Shown here in pieces: positions 1 through 8,038 of a stretch of 64,000 nt of DNA (positions within the stretch are counted from its first letter, which is position 1; each line of letters starts with the position of its first letter). The position numbers and the translations under genes are program-made. The stretch is from positions 156,895 through 220,894 of the forward strand of contig NZ_QTYB01000006.1 of the NCBI RefSeq assembly GCF_003461955.1. Direction: 5' to 3'. This DNA is from Ruminococcus sp. AM36-2AA. Its GTDB lineage: Bacteria; Bacillota; Clostridia; Lachnospirales; Lachnospiraceae. Under the pieces are notes generated by a model, which did no database searches, had not been told where the DNA came from, and saw only the letters and a list, made by a program, of their open reading frames with translations.

Positions 1-1041
1 ATTGTGATGACCATTGGCTTTGAGGCTTTGAATGAACCGATTCTGCGGCTGATGAATTCACCGGAGGATCTGATGGGATCTGTGAAGGGATATATGGGAA
101 TTATTTATGCAGGCCTGATCGTAACAGCGGCATATAATTCACTGGCAGCGTTTCTCCGTGCACTTGGAGATTCAAAATCTCCGCTGTATTTTCTGATCAT
201 TTCGGCAGTGATCAATGTGTTCCTGGATATTCTGTTTATTGTAAAAATCGGGATGGGAGTGGAAGGCTGTGCCTATGCTACGGTTATCGCGCAGGCAATT
301 TCCGCAGTCTGCTGCCTGATCTATATTATCAAAAAGTTCCCGATCCTGCATCTGAAGAAAGAAAACTTTGAAGTTTCTTTTACCAGCTTCCGTTATCTGC
401 TGGCCCTTGGTATTCCCATGGGACTTCAGTTTTCCATCACAGCGATCGGAACCATTATTGTGCAGGGTGCGGTAAATATTTACGGTTCTGTATATATGGC
501 AGGATTTTCCGCTGCGGGAAAAATACAGAATATCATTGCAACTGTATTTGTAGCTTTTGGTGCGACGATGGCAACCTATGTAGGACAGAACCGGGGTGCC
601 GGAAAGATGGACCGTGTAAAAGCAGGAATGAAATATACCCAGATCATGATCTTGATCTGGAGTGTGATCACTATGATCATTATGTTCTTTTTCGGAAAGT
701 ACATGACCTGGCTATTTATTGACAAATCCCAGACGGATGTTATTAATGTTTCTGTTACTTATTTTCATACGGTATTCTGGGCATATCCGTTCCTTGGAAG
801 TATCTTCCTCTACCGAAACGGACTTCAGGGACTGGGATATGGCTTGGTTCCCATGCTGGGCGGTGTGTTTGAACTGGCGGCAAGAAGTGCGATCGTTATG
901 TTTGTTGCAGGAAAAACAAGTTTTGCAGGTGTATGTCTGGCAGATCCTGCCGCATGGATCGCAGCGCTGATCCCTCTGATCCCGTATTATATTTATGTGA
1001 TGAAAAAGTGGAGCAGGGGAAAAAAGGAAACTGCTGCCTGA
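1..1041 (+). CDS. MATE family efflux transporter, 3' part
   Basis: The reading frame is open from base 1, so the gene starts upstream of the window; 346 codons including the stop remain, against about 450 residues usual for MATE exporters. The visible part is very hydrophobic, with repeated membrane segments and the MATE-type pattern of short loops with Gly, Pro and Gln (for example SLAAFLRALGDSKSPLYF and VAFGATMATYVGQNRGAGK). Members of the family export drugs or metabolites in exchange for Na+ or H+. The C-terminus is lysine and arginine rich, as expected for a cytoplasmic tail. Substrate cannot be told from the sequence. No T-rich terminator follows; a separate promoter drives the next gene. 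Confidence 0.9.
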   Translation: MVMTIGFEALNEPILRLMNSPEDLMGSVKGYMGIIYAGLIVTAAYNSLAAFLRALGDSKSPLYFLIISAVINVFLDILFIVKIGMGVEGCAYATVIAQAISAVCCLIYIIKKFPILHLKKENFEVSFTSFRYLLALGIPMGLQFSITAIGTIIVQGAVNIYGSVYMAGFSAAGKIQNIIATVFVAFGATMATYVGQNRGAGKMDRVKAGMKYTQIMILIWSVITMIIMFFFGKYMTWLFIDKSQTDVINVSVTYFHTVFWAYPFLGSIFLYRNGLQGLGYGLVPMLGGVFELAARSAIVMFVAGKTSFAGVCLADPAAWIAALIPLIPYYIYVMKKWSRGKKETAA

Positions 1042-1080
1042 GTGGGTATAATACAGAAAATGAAAAGAATAAATTTAGGC

Positions 1081-1121
1081 TTGCAATTATGGAAGATACA
1101 GTTATAATGATATTATAACTG
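1081..1121 (+). promoter_or_regulatory. Promoter with palindromic operator upstream of the DUF1858 gene
   Basis: TTGCAA (1081-1086), a 16-base spacer and TATAAT (1103-1108) form a good sigma-A promoter. A perfect inverted repeat covers the -10 box: arms 1099-1108 and 1112-1121 (CAGTTATAAT and its complement) around GAT. The arms resemble the PerR/Fur half-site TTATAAT, but the central spacer is 3 bases instead of 1. Repressor binding here would block the promoter. Confidence 0.6.
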
Positions 1122-1193
1122 CGGAAAAAACCAGGAAACCAGGAAACCGGGATTCCGGGTAAGATTACAAATCCAGAAGGGAGAATATAGATC

Positions 1194-1403
1194 ATGGAAA
1201 TCACAAAGGAAACAACAATGGGCGAGATGCTTGCATACGATGAGAAGATCGCATACATCCTTATGCAGGAAGGAATGCACTGCATCGGCTGTCCGTCTTC
1301 TATCGGTGAGTCTCTTGAGGAGGCATGTATGGTACACGGACTTGACGTAAACGTAGTACTGGCAGACATCCATCACTATGAGGAAACCAAGAAACAGAAA
1401 TAA
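1194..1403 (+). CDS. DUF1858 (hybrid-cluster-associated redox disulfide) protein
   Basis: Protein of 69 residues made of a single DUF1858 domain: N-terminal TTMGEMLAYDEKIAYILMQEG, then GMHCIGCPSS with a CxxC pair at about residues 28-31, then the acidic helix ESLEEACMVHG. Full-length small proteins of this family often accompany hybrid cluster protein (prismane) genes and are thought to be redox or metal-binding; no enzymatic function is established. A GGGAGAATATAG ribosome site precedes the ATG. It is monocistronic, with its own palindrome-covered promoter (1081-1121) and a strong terminator (1456-1508). No hybrid cluster protein gene is in the window. Confidence 0.85.
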   Translation: MEITKETTMGEMLAYDEKIAYILMQEGMHCIGCPSSIGESLEEACMVHGLDVNVVLADIHHYEETKKQK

Positions 1404-1421
1404 TCAGTACTATCACTGATC

Positions 1422-1435
1422 TTATAACGTTATAA
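1422..1435. repeat. 14-bp perfect palindrome in the DUF1858 3' region
   Basis: TTATAACGTTATAA lies between the stop codon and the terminator. It shares the TTATAA word with the operator upstream of the gene, which could be chance in AT-rich DNA. Confidence 0.4.
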
Positions 1436-1455
1436 CGTACAGATTACGGACCGTA

Positions 1456-1508
1456 AGGGATAACGACTGTGCATGCCTTTTTGGCATGCCGGCGTTATCC
1501 CTTTTTTT
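1456..1508 (+). terminator. Rho-independent terminator after DUF1858 gene
   Basis: Outer stem GGGATAACG/CGTTATCCC (1457-1465 and 1493-1501), inner stem GCATGCC/GGCATGC around TTTTT, followed by seven T. Confidence 0.9.
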
Positions 1509-1526
1509 ATATATGGAGGAAAAAAC

Positions 1527-2144
1527 ATGTATGTCATGATCGACAATTTTGATTCATTTGTATATAATCTGAAGGCATATTTTCAGGAACTGGGAAGAGA
1601 GATACTGGTTAAACGCTGTGATGAGATCACTCTTAAGGAGCTGGAAGCGATGAATCCGGAAGGGATTATTCTTTCGCCGGGACCGAAACGTCCCTGGGAT
1701 GCGAAGCTTTGTGTAGATACAGTAAAAAGATTTCAGGGAAGGATCCCCATTCTTGGTGTCTGTCTGGGCCATCAGGTTATCGGCCACTGTGCAGGCGCAG
1801 TAGTGGAAAAGGGAGTACGCCCCATGCATGGAAAAGTAACAGAGATCCATAATCACGGAACCGGCGTGTTTGCAGGCCTGCCGGAGAAATATAAGGTGAC
1901 AAGATATCATTCCCTGATCGTCCGGGAAGACAGCATCCCGGAGGAATATCAGGTAGATGCTGTTTCCGATGACGGAGCAGTTATGGGAATTTCCCATAAA
2001 ACACTGCCTCTGTATGGCGTACAGTTCCATCCGGAAGCTGTTCTTACGGAATATGGCCATGAGCTTCTTGAGAATTTCTGTAAGATCGCAGAGGAATTTC
2101 ATCAGGAGAGGGAAGAAGAACTGGCAGAAGAGAAAACTGCTTAG
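1527..2144 (+). CDS. pabA: Aminodeoxychorismate synthase glutaminase subunit (PabA/TrpG type)
   Basis: Class I glutamine amidotransferase of 205 residues. It begins MYVMIDNFDSFVYNL, contains the nucleophile in GVCLGHQ (Cys79) and the catalytic His-Glu in GVQFHPEA near the C-terminus. It supplies ammonia from glutamine to the synthase subunit encoded next. ATG 1527 is chosen over upstream codons because GGAGGA lies at 1515-1520 and because upstream codons run into the preceding terminator. TrpG and PabA cannot be separated by sequence alone, but the neighbours pabB and pabC and the absence of trp genes support p-aminobenzoate, hence folate, synthesis. Some bacteria use one amphibolic subunit for both pathways. 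Confidence 0.9.
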   Translation: MYVMIDNFDSFVYNLKAYFQELGREILVKRCDEITLKELEAMNPEGIILSPGPKRPWDAKLCVDTVKRFQGRIPILGVCLGHQVIGHCAGAVVEKGVRPMHGKVTEIHNHGTGVFAGLPEKYKVTRYHSLIVREDSIPEEYQVDAVSDDGAVMGISHKTLPLYGVQFHPEAVLTEYGHELLENFCKIAEEFHQEREEELAEEKTA

Positions 2145-2202
2145 ATCAAAAAATAACCCGGAGATGAATGCAGCACGCCTGCACTCATAAGAATATTACA
2201 GG

Positions 2203-2235
2203 GTGCAGTGAGGATACCTGATCCGCTCACTGCAC
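2203..2235 (+). other. Strong RNA hairpin in the pabA-pabB intergenic region
   Basis: GTGCAGTGAG (2203-2212) pairs perfectly with CTCACTGCAC (2226-2235); the loop can pair further (GAT/ATC). No T-run follows, so it is not a standard terminator. It lies 33 bases before the pabB start and could affect mRNA processing or stability. Confidence 0.5.
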
Positions 2236-2267
2236 AGATAAAACCGGGAACACACAGGAGTAAAAAC

Positions 2268-3689
2268 ATGTACAATAATCAGCGAATCATAAAAGAACTG
2301 ACCCCATATATCCCGGCAGTGGAGATTTTCCGGATCTACGAGAGAGAGCCGGGAGCTGCATTTCTGGATTCCTCCCTTGTGAATGAACTGGGACATTATT
2401 CCGTGATCGGAAGGTGCCCCTATCTGAAACTGGTAAAAGACGGGAAGACCTTTACCATCAATGGAAAACCGGAAACAGAAACAACCTTTGAAGACTACAT
2501 GCGGGAATATTTGAATACCCATGAGGACAAAAATGACAGCAGACTTCCCCTTGTGTCCGGAGCTGTAGGATATTTTTCCTATGATTACGGAAGGAAACAG
2601 ATGGGAGTACCCTCCGGGGAAAAAGATCTTGTGACGATTCCGGAAGCAGTTCTGACGTTTTATGACTGTTTTGTTGTGGAAGACTGTCAGGAAAAAAGGA
2701 CGTATCTTGTGTCAAATGGAATCAGCGGAAATGCCGCGGCGCAGATCGGCGCAATGGAAAAAGCAATCCTGGAATCTGCAGAGGCTGGCAAACCGGAAGA
2801 ACCGGAAATCGGAGAAAAAAAGAAATTCGGAAATGGGATGATCACGGAAAATTCTCACCGTGAGAAATTTAAGATTCAGGTCCATCCAAATTTTGAGAAA
2901 GAGGAATACAAGCAGGCAGTGGACCGGATGATCCGGTATATTATAGAAGGTGATATCTACATTGCCAATATGACACAGCAGCTTACAATTGAAAGCGAAA
3001 AACAGCCGCTGGATGTTTTTTATGATCTTCGGAAAAACAATCCCTCTCCTTTTGGCGGATATCTGGATTTCGGAGATTATCAGATCGTCTGTGCCTCTCC
3101 GGAGCGCTTCCTGAAAATGAAAGACCGCCATGTAAACACCCGTCCTATAAAAGGGACACGAAAACGTGGCGCAACGCCTGAGGAAGATGAAATGCTCCGC
3201 CAGGAACTTGTAGATTCCGGCAAAGATAAAAGTGAACTTCTCATGATCGTAGATCTGGAACGAAATGATCTGAACCGGGTATGTACACCGGGAAGCGTGA
3301 AAGTAACTGAACTTTTTACAGTGGAAGCATATGCCACAGTATTTCATCTGGTGTCGGATATTGAAGGTATACTGGAAGATGGAAAAAATGTCATGGACCT
3401 TCTGGAAGCTACGTTCCCCGGCGGCTCCATTACCGGTGCACCGAAATACCGCGCTATGGAGATCATTGATGAACTGGAGCATGGAAAAAGAAATCTCTAT
3501 ACCGGCTCCATCGGCTATCTGACACTGGATGGCAGCTGCGATTTTAACATCGTGATCCGTACAGCCCTTCATAAAAACGGGAAATATCATCTTGGTGTCG
3601 GCGGCGGGATCACGGCAGAGTCAGATCTGGAATTTGAGTATGAGGAAACACTGCAGAAAGCGAAAGCAATCCTGGACGCACTGCAATAG
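2268..3689 (+). CDS. pabB: Aminodeoxychorismate synthase component I
   Basis: Chorismate-binding enzyme of 473 residues that aminates chorismate to 4-amino-4-deoxychorismate. The motif RPIKGTRKRG carries Lys295, the residue that forms a covalent adduct in PabB; anthranilate synthase (TrpE) has alanine there (PIAGT), so this is the best evidence for PabB. Other family motifs: SPERFLK, IVDLERNDL, GSITGAPKYRAMEIIDELE and GVGGGI. N-terminal half is the Anth_synt_I_N domain. ATG 2268 follows AGGAG at 2256-2260; an upstream in-frame start lies inside the hairpin region. Gap to pabA is 123 bases, to pabC about 78. Confidence 0.95.
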   Translation: MYNNQRIIKELTPYIPAVEIFRIYEREPGAAFLDSSLVNELGHYSVIGRCPYLKLVKDGKTFTINGKPETETTFEDYMREYLNTHEDKNDSRLPLVSGAVGYFSYDYGRKQMGVPSGEKDLVTIPEAVLTFYDCFVVEDCQEKRTYLVSNGISGNAAAQIGAMEKAILESAEAGKPEEPEIGEKKKFGNGMITENSHREKFKIQVHPNFEKEEYKQAVDRMIRYIIEGDIYIANMTQQLTIESEKQPLDVFYDLRKNNPSPFGGYLDFGDYQIVCASPERFLKMKDRHVNTRPIKGTRKRGATPEEDEMLRQELVDSGKDKSELLMIVDLERNDLNRVCTPGSVKVTELFTVEAYATVFHLVSDIEGILEDGKNVMDLLEATFPGGSITGAPKYRAMEIIDELEHGKRNLYTGSIGYLTLDGSCDFNIVIRTALHKNGKYHLGVGGGITAESDLEFEYEETLQKAKAILDALQ

Positions 3690-3767
3690 GGGACATACGG
3701 AATAACGGAAGACTAAGAAAGATTCTGCAGACGGGCCGGGAGACCTGATGCAAAAGGGAGGATGGAG

Positions 3768-4559
3768 ATGAACGTAACATTAGATGAATGTTTTCAGTTT
3801 GGCCTGGGAGCATTTGAAACCATAGGGATCGAACAGGGAATTCCCATACTGCTGGATAAACACCTGAAAAGACTGGAACGTGCCGCAGATTTCCTGAAAC
3901 TGGGAAGCTTGTCAGAACGGGGGATCACTGCACGGAAGATTGAAAAATATCTGGAAGAACAGAAAATGCGCACAGAAGTACAAAAGGAATTTGGAAACCT
4001 GGAGCACTGTGCATTAAAGATCATGCTTACCAAGGAAAACATGGTTTATTCTCTTCGTGCCAATCACTATACACCGGAAAAATATGAGAAAGGTTTTTTC
4101 ATAGATATCAGTGCGGTAAAACGAAATGAAACCTCACCGCTGGTATATCACAAAACCATGAATTACGGAGACTGTATCCTGGAAAAAAGAAACGCCACGG
4201 TAGCAGGAATGGATGAGCGGCTGTTTCTCAATACAAAAGAACAGGTTTCTGAAGGTACGGTAAGTAATGTATTTTTTGTGAGAAACGGCGTGATCTGTAC
4301 GCCACAAGTCAGTTGCGGCCTTCTTCCGGGGATCCTTCGGGAGTATCTCTGTGAAACAGAAGATGTGGAAGAGACAGACATCTATGTTCAGGACCTGAAG
4401 CGGTATCAGGAATGTTTTGTTACCAATTCCCTGATGGGAATCATGCCAGTGCGTCAGATCGGGGGAATTCGGTTTGAGGAAGACCGAGTGACAAAGGAGC
4501 TGATGAGAAAATATCAGGACATGGTACAGGAGACGATAAATAAGAAGAAAGACAGATGA
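3768..4559 (+). CDS. pabC: Aminodeoxychorismate lyase (class IV aminotransferase)
   Basis: Fold-type IV PLP enzyme of about 263 residues. Typical patterns: FGLGAFETI near the N-terminus, the PLP lysine in YHKTMNYGDCILEKR, and the cofactor phosphate-binding stretch EQVSEGTVSNVFFV. It splits aminodeoxychorismate to p-aminobenzoate and pyruvate, completing the pathway with pabA and pabB just upstream. GGGAGG at 3756-3761 leaves six bases before ATG 3768; the ATG at 3762 touches the ribosome site and is less likely. Branched-chain or D-amino acid aminotransferases are relatives, but the operon context decides for PabC. Confidence 0.9.
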   Translation: MNVTLDECFQFGLGAFETIGIEQGIPILLDKHLKRLERAADFLKLGSLSERGITARKIEKYLEEQKMRTEVQKEFGNLEHCALKIMLTKENMVYSLRANHYTPEKYEKGFFIDISAVKRNETSPLVYHKTMNYGDCILEKRNATVAGMDERLFLNTKEQVSEGTVSNVFFVRNGVICTPQVSCGLLPGILREYLCETEDVEETDIYVQDLKRYQECFVTNSLMGIMPVRQIGGIRFEEDRVTKELMRKYQDMVQETINKKKDR

Positions 4560-4635
4560 AACGATATGGAGTGCCAGATTCTGTGAATGACCATGACTGA
4601 AATGAATGAAAATGACTGAGATAATCAGGGATAAA

Positions 4636-4677
4636 AGTGTATCAACCTGGAAAAACTAGGATTGATGCACTTTTTTT
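4636..4677 (+). terminator. Terminator of the pab operon
   Basis: Imperfect stem GTGTATCAA-CCT / AGG-TTGATGCAC followed by seven T at 4671-4677, in the gap between pabC and the fructose promoter. Confidence 0.7.
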
Positions 4678-4724
4678 GTGCAAACTCAACCAAAAACAGT
4701 CATGAATTTTGTGAAGTAGTTTGA

Positions 4725-4753
4725 TTGACTTTGAATGAATTTGGAAGTATACT
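4725..4753 (+). promoter_or_regulatory. Promoter of the fructose operon
   Basis: TTGACT (4725-4730), 17-base spacer, TATACT (4748-4753). It sits about 75 bases before fruK, leaving a leader in which FruR could bind; no operator was securely identified. Confidence 0.7.
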
Positions 4754-4826
4754 AAGTTCAACAAATGAGGAACAACAAAAAGCGGTCAGAAACCCGCAGA
4801 ATAAAAGATATGGGGAGGAGAAAGAA

Positions 4827-5738
4827 ATGATCTGCACAGTTACTTTTAATCCATCTCTGGACTATATCGTTTCCGTAGAGGACTTCAAGCTTGGACTTAC
4901 CAACCGTACCAGTTCTGAGCTGATGCTTCCGGGTGGAAAAGGAATCAACGTTTCCACCGTGCTGATGAACCTTGGAATTGAGAATACAGCACTTGGTTTC
5001 ATGGCAGGATTCGTAGGAGATGAGATTGTAAGAAAGCTTGAGGAGATGGGAGTGAAATCCGATTTTATCAAGATCCCGGAAGGCGTTTCCAGAATCAACC
5101 TGAAGCTGAAATCCATTGACGGAACCGAGATCAACGGAATGGGACCTAAAATCAGCGCAGAAAAAGTTCAGGAGCTGATGGAGAAACTTGACACACTGAA
5201 AGAAGGAGATGTGCTTTTCCTGGCAGGAAGCATTCCATCATCCATGCCGGATGACATGTACGAGAAGATCATGGCGAGACTGGACGGAAGAGGCGTGATG
5301 ATCGTTGTGGATGCAACAAGAGATCTTCTTGTAAACGTTTTGAAATATCATCCGTTCCTTGTGAAACCCAACAACCATGAACTGGGAGAAATCTTCGGAG
5401 TCGAGCTTAAGACCCGTCAGGATGTGATCCCTTACGGAAAGAAACTCCAGGAAAAAGGTGCCAGAAATGTACTGATTTCCATGGCCGGTGAAGGAGCTGT
5501 CCTGGTAGCAGAAGACGGACAGGTATTTGAGAAACCGGCACCGAAGGGAACACTGGTAAACGGCGTAGGAGCCGGAGATTCCATGGTAGCAGGCTTTATG
5601 GCAGGCTGGATGGAAAAACAGGATTACGAATACGCTTTCCACATGGGGATTTCCGCAGGAAGCGCAAGTGCATTTTCTGAAAATCTTGCCACGAAGGAAG
5701 AGATTCAGGCGGTATATAAACAGGTAACAGAGGGGTAA
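4827..5738 (+). CDS. fruK: 1-phosphofructokinase
   Basis: PfkB-family sugar kinase of 303 residues that converts fructose 1-phosphate to fructose 1,6-bisphosphate. Starts MICTVTFNPSLDYIV; substrate-binding LPGGKGINVS at about residues 35-45, and the PfkB C-terminal signature VNGVGAGDSMVAGF with the catalytic Asp. ATG 4827 follows GGGGAGGAG. First gene of the operon fruK-fruA-HPr-fruR, 20 bases before fruA; its substrate is produced by FruA. Tagatose-6-phosphate kinase is the nearest alternative, ruled out by the neighbours. Confidence 0.95.
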   Translation: MICTVTFNPSLDYIVSVEDFKLGLTNRTSSELMLPGGKGINVSTVLMNLGIENTALGFMAGFVGDEIVRKLEEMGVKSDFIKIPEGVSRINLKLKSIDGTEINGMGPKISAEKVQELMEKLDTLKEGDVLFLAGSIPSSMPDDMYEKIMARLDGRGVMIVVDATRDLLVNVLKYHPFLVKPNNHELGEIFGVELKTRQDVIPYGKKLQEKGARNVLISMAGEGAVLVAEDGQVFEKPAPKGTLVNGVGAGDSMVAGFMAGWMEKQDYEYAFHMGISAGSASAFSENLATKEEIQAVYKQVTEG

Positions 5739-5758
5739 ATAAGAAAGGAGAAGGGAAG

Positions 5759-7672
5759 ATGAGAATCACAGATCTGCTTGACAAACGAAGCATATCGCTG
5801 GATGCAGCACCGAAGACAAAATCCGAAGCGCTGGACATGGCCGTAGATCTTATGGTAAAAAGCGAAAAGATCAGCGACCGGGATGCTTATCGGAAACAGG
5901 TGTATTTAAGAGAGGAAGAAAGTACAACAGGAATCGGTGAGGGAATCGCCATTCCCCATGGAAAATGTGATGCGGTAAAGAAACCGGGACTTGCTGCCAT
6001 GGTAGTAAAAAACGGCGTGGAATTTGAGGCACTGGACGATGAGCCGGTTACGCTCCTTTTCCTGATCGCGGCACCGAATACAGAAGACAACATTCATCTG
6101 GATGTACTCAGCAAACTTTCCGTGATGCTGATGGATGATAATTTTACAGAGTCCTTACGTAACGCGAAATCTGTAGATGAATTTATGGAGATCATCGACA
6201 AGGCAGATGATGAGAAAAAAGATATCGACGAGAGACTGGCAGATACAGGAAGTTCCGAAGGAGCCAGAGCCAGACTGCTGGCAGTTACTTCATGCCCCAC
6301 AGGTATTGCCCACACCTACATGGCAGCAGAAGGACTGGAAAAAGCAGCGAAGGCGAAAGACTGTTTCATTAAAATAGAGACAAGAGGCTCCGGCGGAGCA
6401 AAAAATGTACTTACGGATCAGGAGATCCAGGAAGCAGACTGCATTATCGTAGCAGCAGATGCCAAGGTCCCCATGGACCGTTTCGATGGAAAGAAAGTCA
6501 TCGAATGTCAGGTTTCCGACGGAATCAGCAAGGCAGACCAACTGGTTGACCGTGCCATTTCCGGAGATGTTCCGATATATCATGCGGCAGCAGGCAGCCA
6601 GAGTTCTTCCTCAAATGCAAAAGCAGGCGGCGGAGCAGGCCACAAGATCTACATGCAGCTGATGAACGGTGTATCTCATATGCTTCCACTGGTTGTTGGC
6701 GGTGGTATCCTGATCGCCCTTGCATTTCTGATCGATGGTTTAAGCGTAGATTTAAGTTCCCTTCCGGCAGACCAGAGAGCAAACTTTGGTACCATCACAC
6801 CGGTAGCGGCTGTTCTGAAAAATATTGGTGGAACCGCATTTGGGTTCATGCTTCCTGTACTGGCCGGCTTTATCGCAATGGCTATCGGTGACAGACCGGC
6901 ACTTGCAGTTGGCCTTGTAGGCGGTATGATCGCAGCAAACGGAAAATCCGGTTTTCTTGGAGCTCTTCTTGCAGGTTTCCTTGCAGGATATCTGATCCTG
7001 GGACTTCGTAAAGTCTGTGATAAACTTCCGGAAGCTCTGGAAAAAATCGCACCGGTACTGATCTATCCGGTTGTTGGTGTCCTTCTTATGGGACTTTGTA
7101 TGACATTCATTGTAGAGCCGATCATGGGTGGTATCAATACAGGATTAAATAATGCCTTGACAGGCATGGGAAATTCAAGTAAAGTAATTTTAGGACTGGT
7201 TCTCGGTGGCATGATGGCCATTGATATGGGAGGCCCGTTCAACAAAGCAGCATATGTATTTGGTACAGCGGCCATTGCGGCAGGTAACTATGACATTATG
7301 GCAGCAGTTATGGTAGGAGGCATGACTCCTCCATGTGCTATCGCACTTGCATCCCTGCTGTTTAAAGACAAATTTACAAAAGAAGAGCGTGAGGCAGGAC
7401 CGACCAACTTTATCATGGGACTTGCATTTATCACAGAAGGAGCCATTCCTTTTGCGGCATCTGACCCGATCCATGTACTCCCGTCCTGCATCGTCGGCTC
7501 CGCAATAGCAGGAGCGATCTCCATGTTCTTCAACTGTACACTGATGGCACCACACGGCGGAATCTTCGTATTCCCGGTTGTAGGTAATGCACTGATGTAT
7601 CTGGTTGCACTGGTTGTCGGAACTCTGATCTCAGCAATACTTCTCGGTGTACTGAAGAAAAAAGTTGCTTAA
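5759..7672 (+). CDS. fruA: PTS fructose transporter subunit IIABC
   Basis: Membrane permease of 637 residues that imports fructose and phosphorylates it at C1. Order A-B-C: EIIA (about residues 1-150) with phosphorylated His67 in IAIPHGK; EIIB (about 170-270) with phosphocysteine 179 in SCPTGIAHTYMAAE; a Ser/Gly/Ala-rich linker (GSQSSSSNAKAGGGAG); then EIIC (about 300-637) with many hydrophobic helices and the MTPPCAIALAS and GAIPFAASDP motifs. Phosphate comes from HPr, encoded 38 bases downstream. GGAGAAGGGAAG precedes the ATG. Confidence 0.96.
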   Translation: MRITDLLDKRSISLDAAPKTKSEALDMAVDLMVKSEKISDRDAYRKQVYLREEESTTGIGEGIAIPHGKCDAVKKPGLAAMVVKNGVEFEALDDEPVTLLFLIAAPNTEDNIHLDVLSKLSVMLMDDNFTESLRNAKSVDEFMEIIDKADDEKKDIDERLADTGSSEGARARLLAVTSCPTGIAHTYMAAEGLEKAAKAKDCFIKIETRGSGGAKNVLTDQEIQEADCIIVAADAKVPMDRFDGKKVIECQVSDGISKADQLVDRAISGDVPIYHAAAGSQSSSSNAKAGGGAGHKIYMQLMNGVSHMLPLVVGGGILIALAFLIDGLSVDLSSLPADQRANFGTITPVAAVLKNIGGTAFGFMLPVLAGFIAMAIGDRPALAVGLVGGMIAANGKSGFLGALLAGFLAGYLILGLRKVCDKLPEALEKIAPVLIYPVVGVLLMGLCMTFIVEPIMGGINTGLNNALTGMGNSSKVILGLVLGGMMAIDMGGPFNKAAYVFGTAAIAAGNYDIMAAVMVGGMTPPCAIALASLLFKDKFTKEEREAGPTNFIMGLAFITEGAIPFAASDPIHVLPSCIVGSAIAGAISMFFNCTLMAPHGGIFVFPVVGNALMYLVALVVGTLISAILLGVLKKKVA

Positions 7673-7710
7673 ATTTTAAAATTAAAAATAAAAACCTGGA
7701 GGATAAAAAA

Positions 7711-7968
7711 ATGAAAGAATTCAAGTATGTAGTAACAGATAACGAAGGAATCCATGCACGTCCGGCAGGAGAGCTTGTGAAACTTGTAAAAGGCTTCGAG
7801 TCCAAGATCACAATCGAGAAAGACGGTAAGACTGTAGAGTGCAGAAAGCTTCTTGCACTTATGGGACTTGGCGTAAAGAAAGGCCATGAGGTTACCTTCA
7901 CATTCGATGGTGCAGACGAGGATGCAGCATACGAGGCAGTAAGCAAATTCATGCAGGAGAACCTGTAA
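7711..7968 (+). CDS. HPr phosphocarrier with His15 but Lys at position 46
   Basis: HPr of 85 residues, standard length. The phosphorylated histidine is present (GIHARPAGELV, His15), so it can carry phosphate from Enzyme I to FruA. The regulatory Ser46 used by HPr kinase in Gram-positive bacteria is replaced: the usual KSIMGVMSLG reads RKLLALMGLG, placing Lys at 46 and Gly at 52. It should therefore be active in transport but unable to act as seryl-phosphorylated corepressor for CcpA. It lies in the fructose operon with a clear GGAGG site, and is probably a dedicated fructose HPr; a Ser46 HPr should exist elsewhere. Confidence 0.93.
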   Translation: MKEFKYVVTDNEGIHARPAGELVKLVKGFESKITIEKDGKTVECRKLLALMGLGVKKGHEVTFTFDGADEDAAYEAVSKFMQENL

Positions 7969-7987
7969 TTTCTGAATGAGTGAACAG

Positions 7988-8024
7988 AAGACATCCCGGT
8001 CCGGCTGATCGGGGTGTCTTTTTT
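7988..8024 (+). terminator. Attenuating terminator between HPr and fruR
   Basis: Stem AAGACATCCC / GGGGTGTCTT with T-run ending at 8024, only 15 bases before fruR. It probably lowers fruR expression relative to the transport genes rather than ending the operon, as no separate fruR promoter was seen. Confidence 0.75.
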
Positions 8025-8038
8025 AAAGGAGGAAAAAC

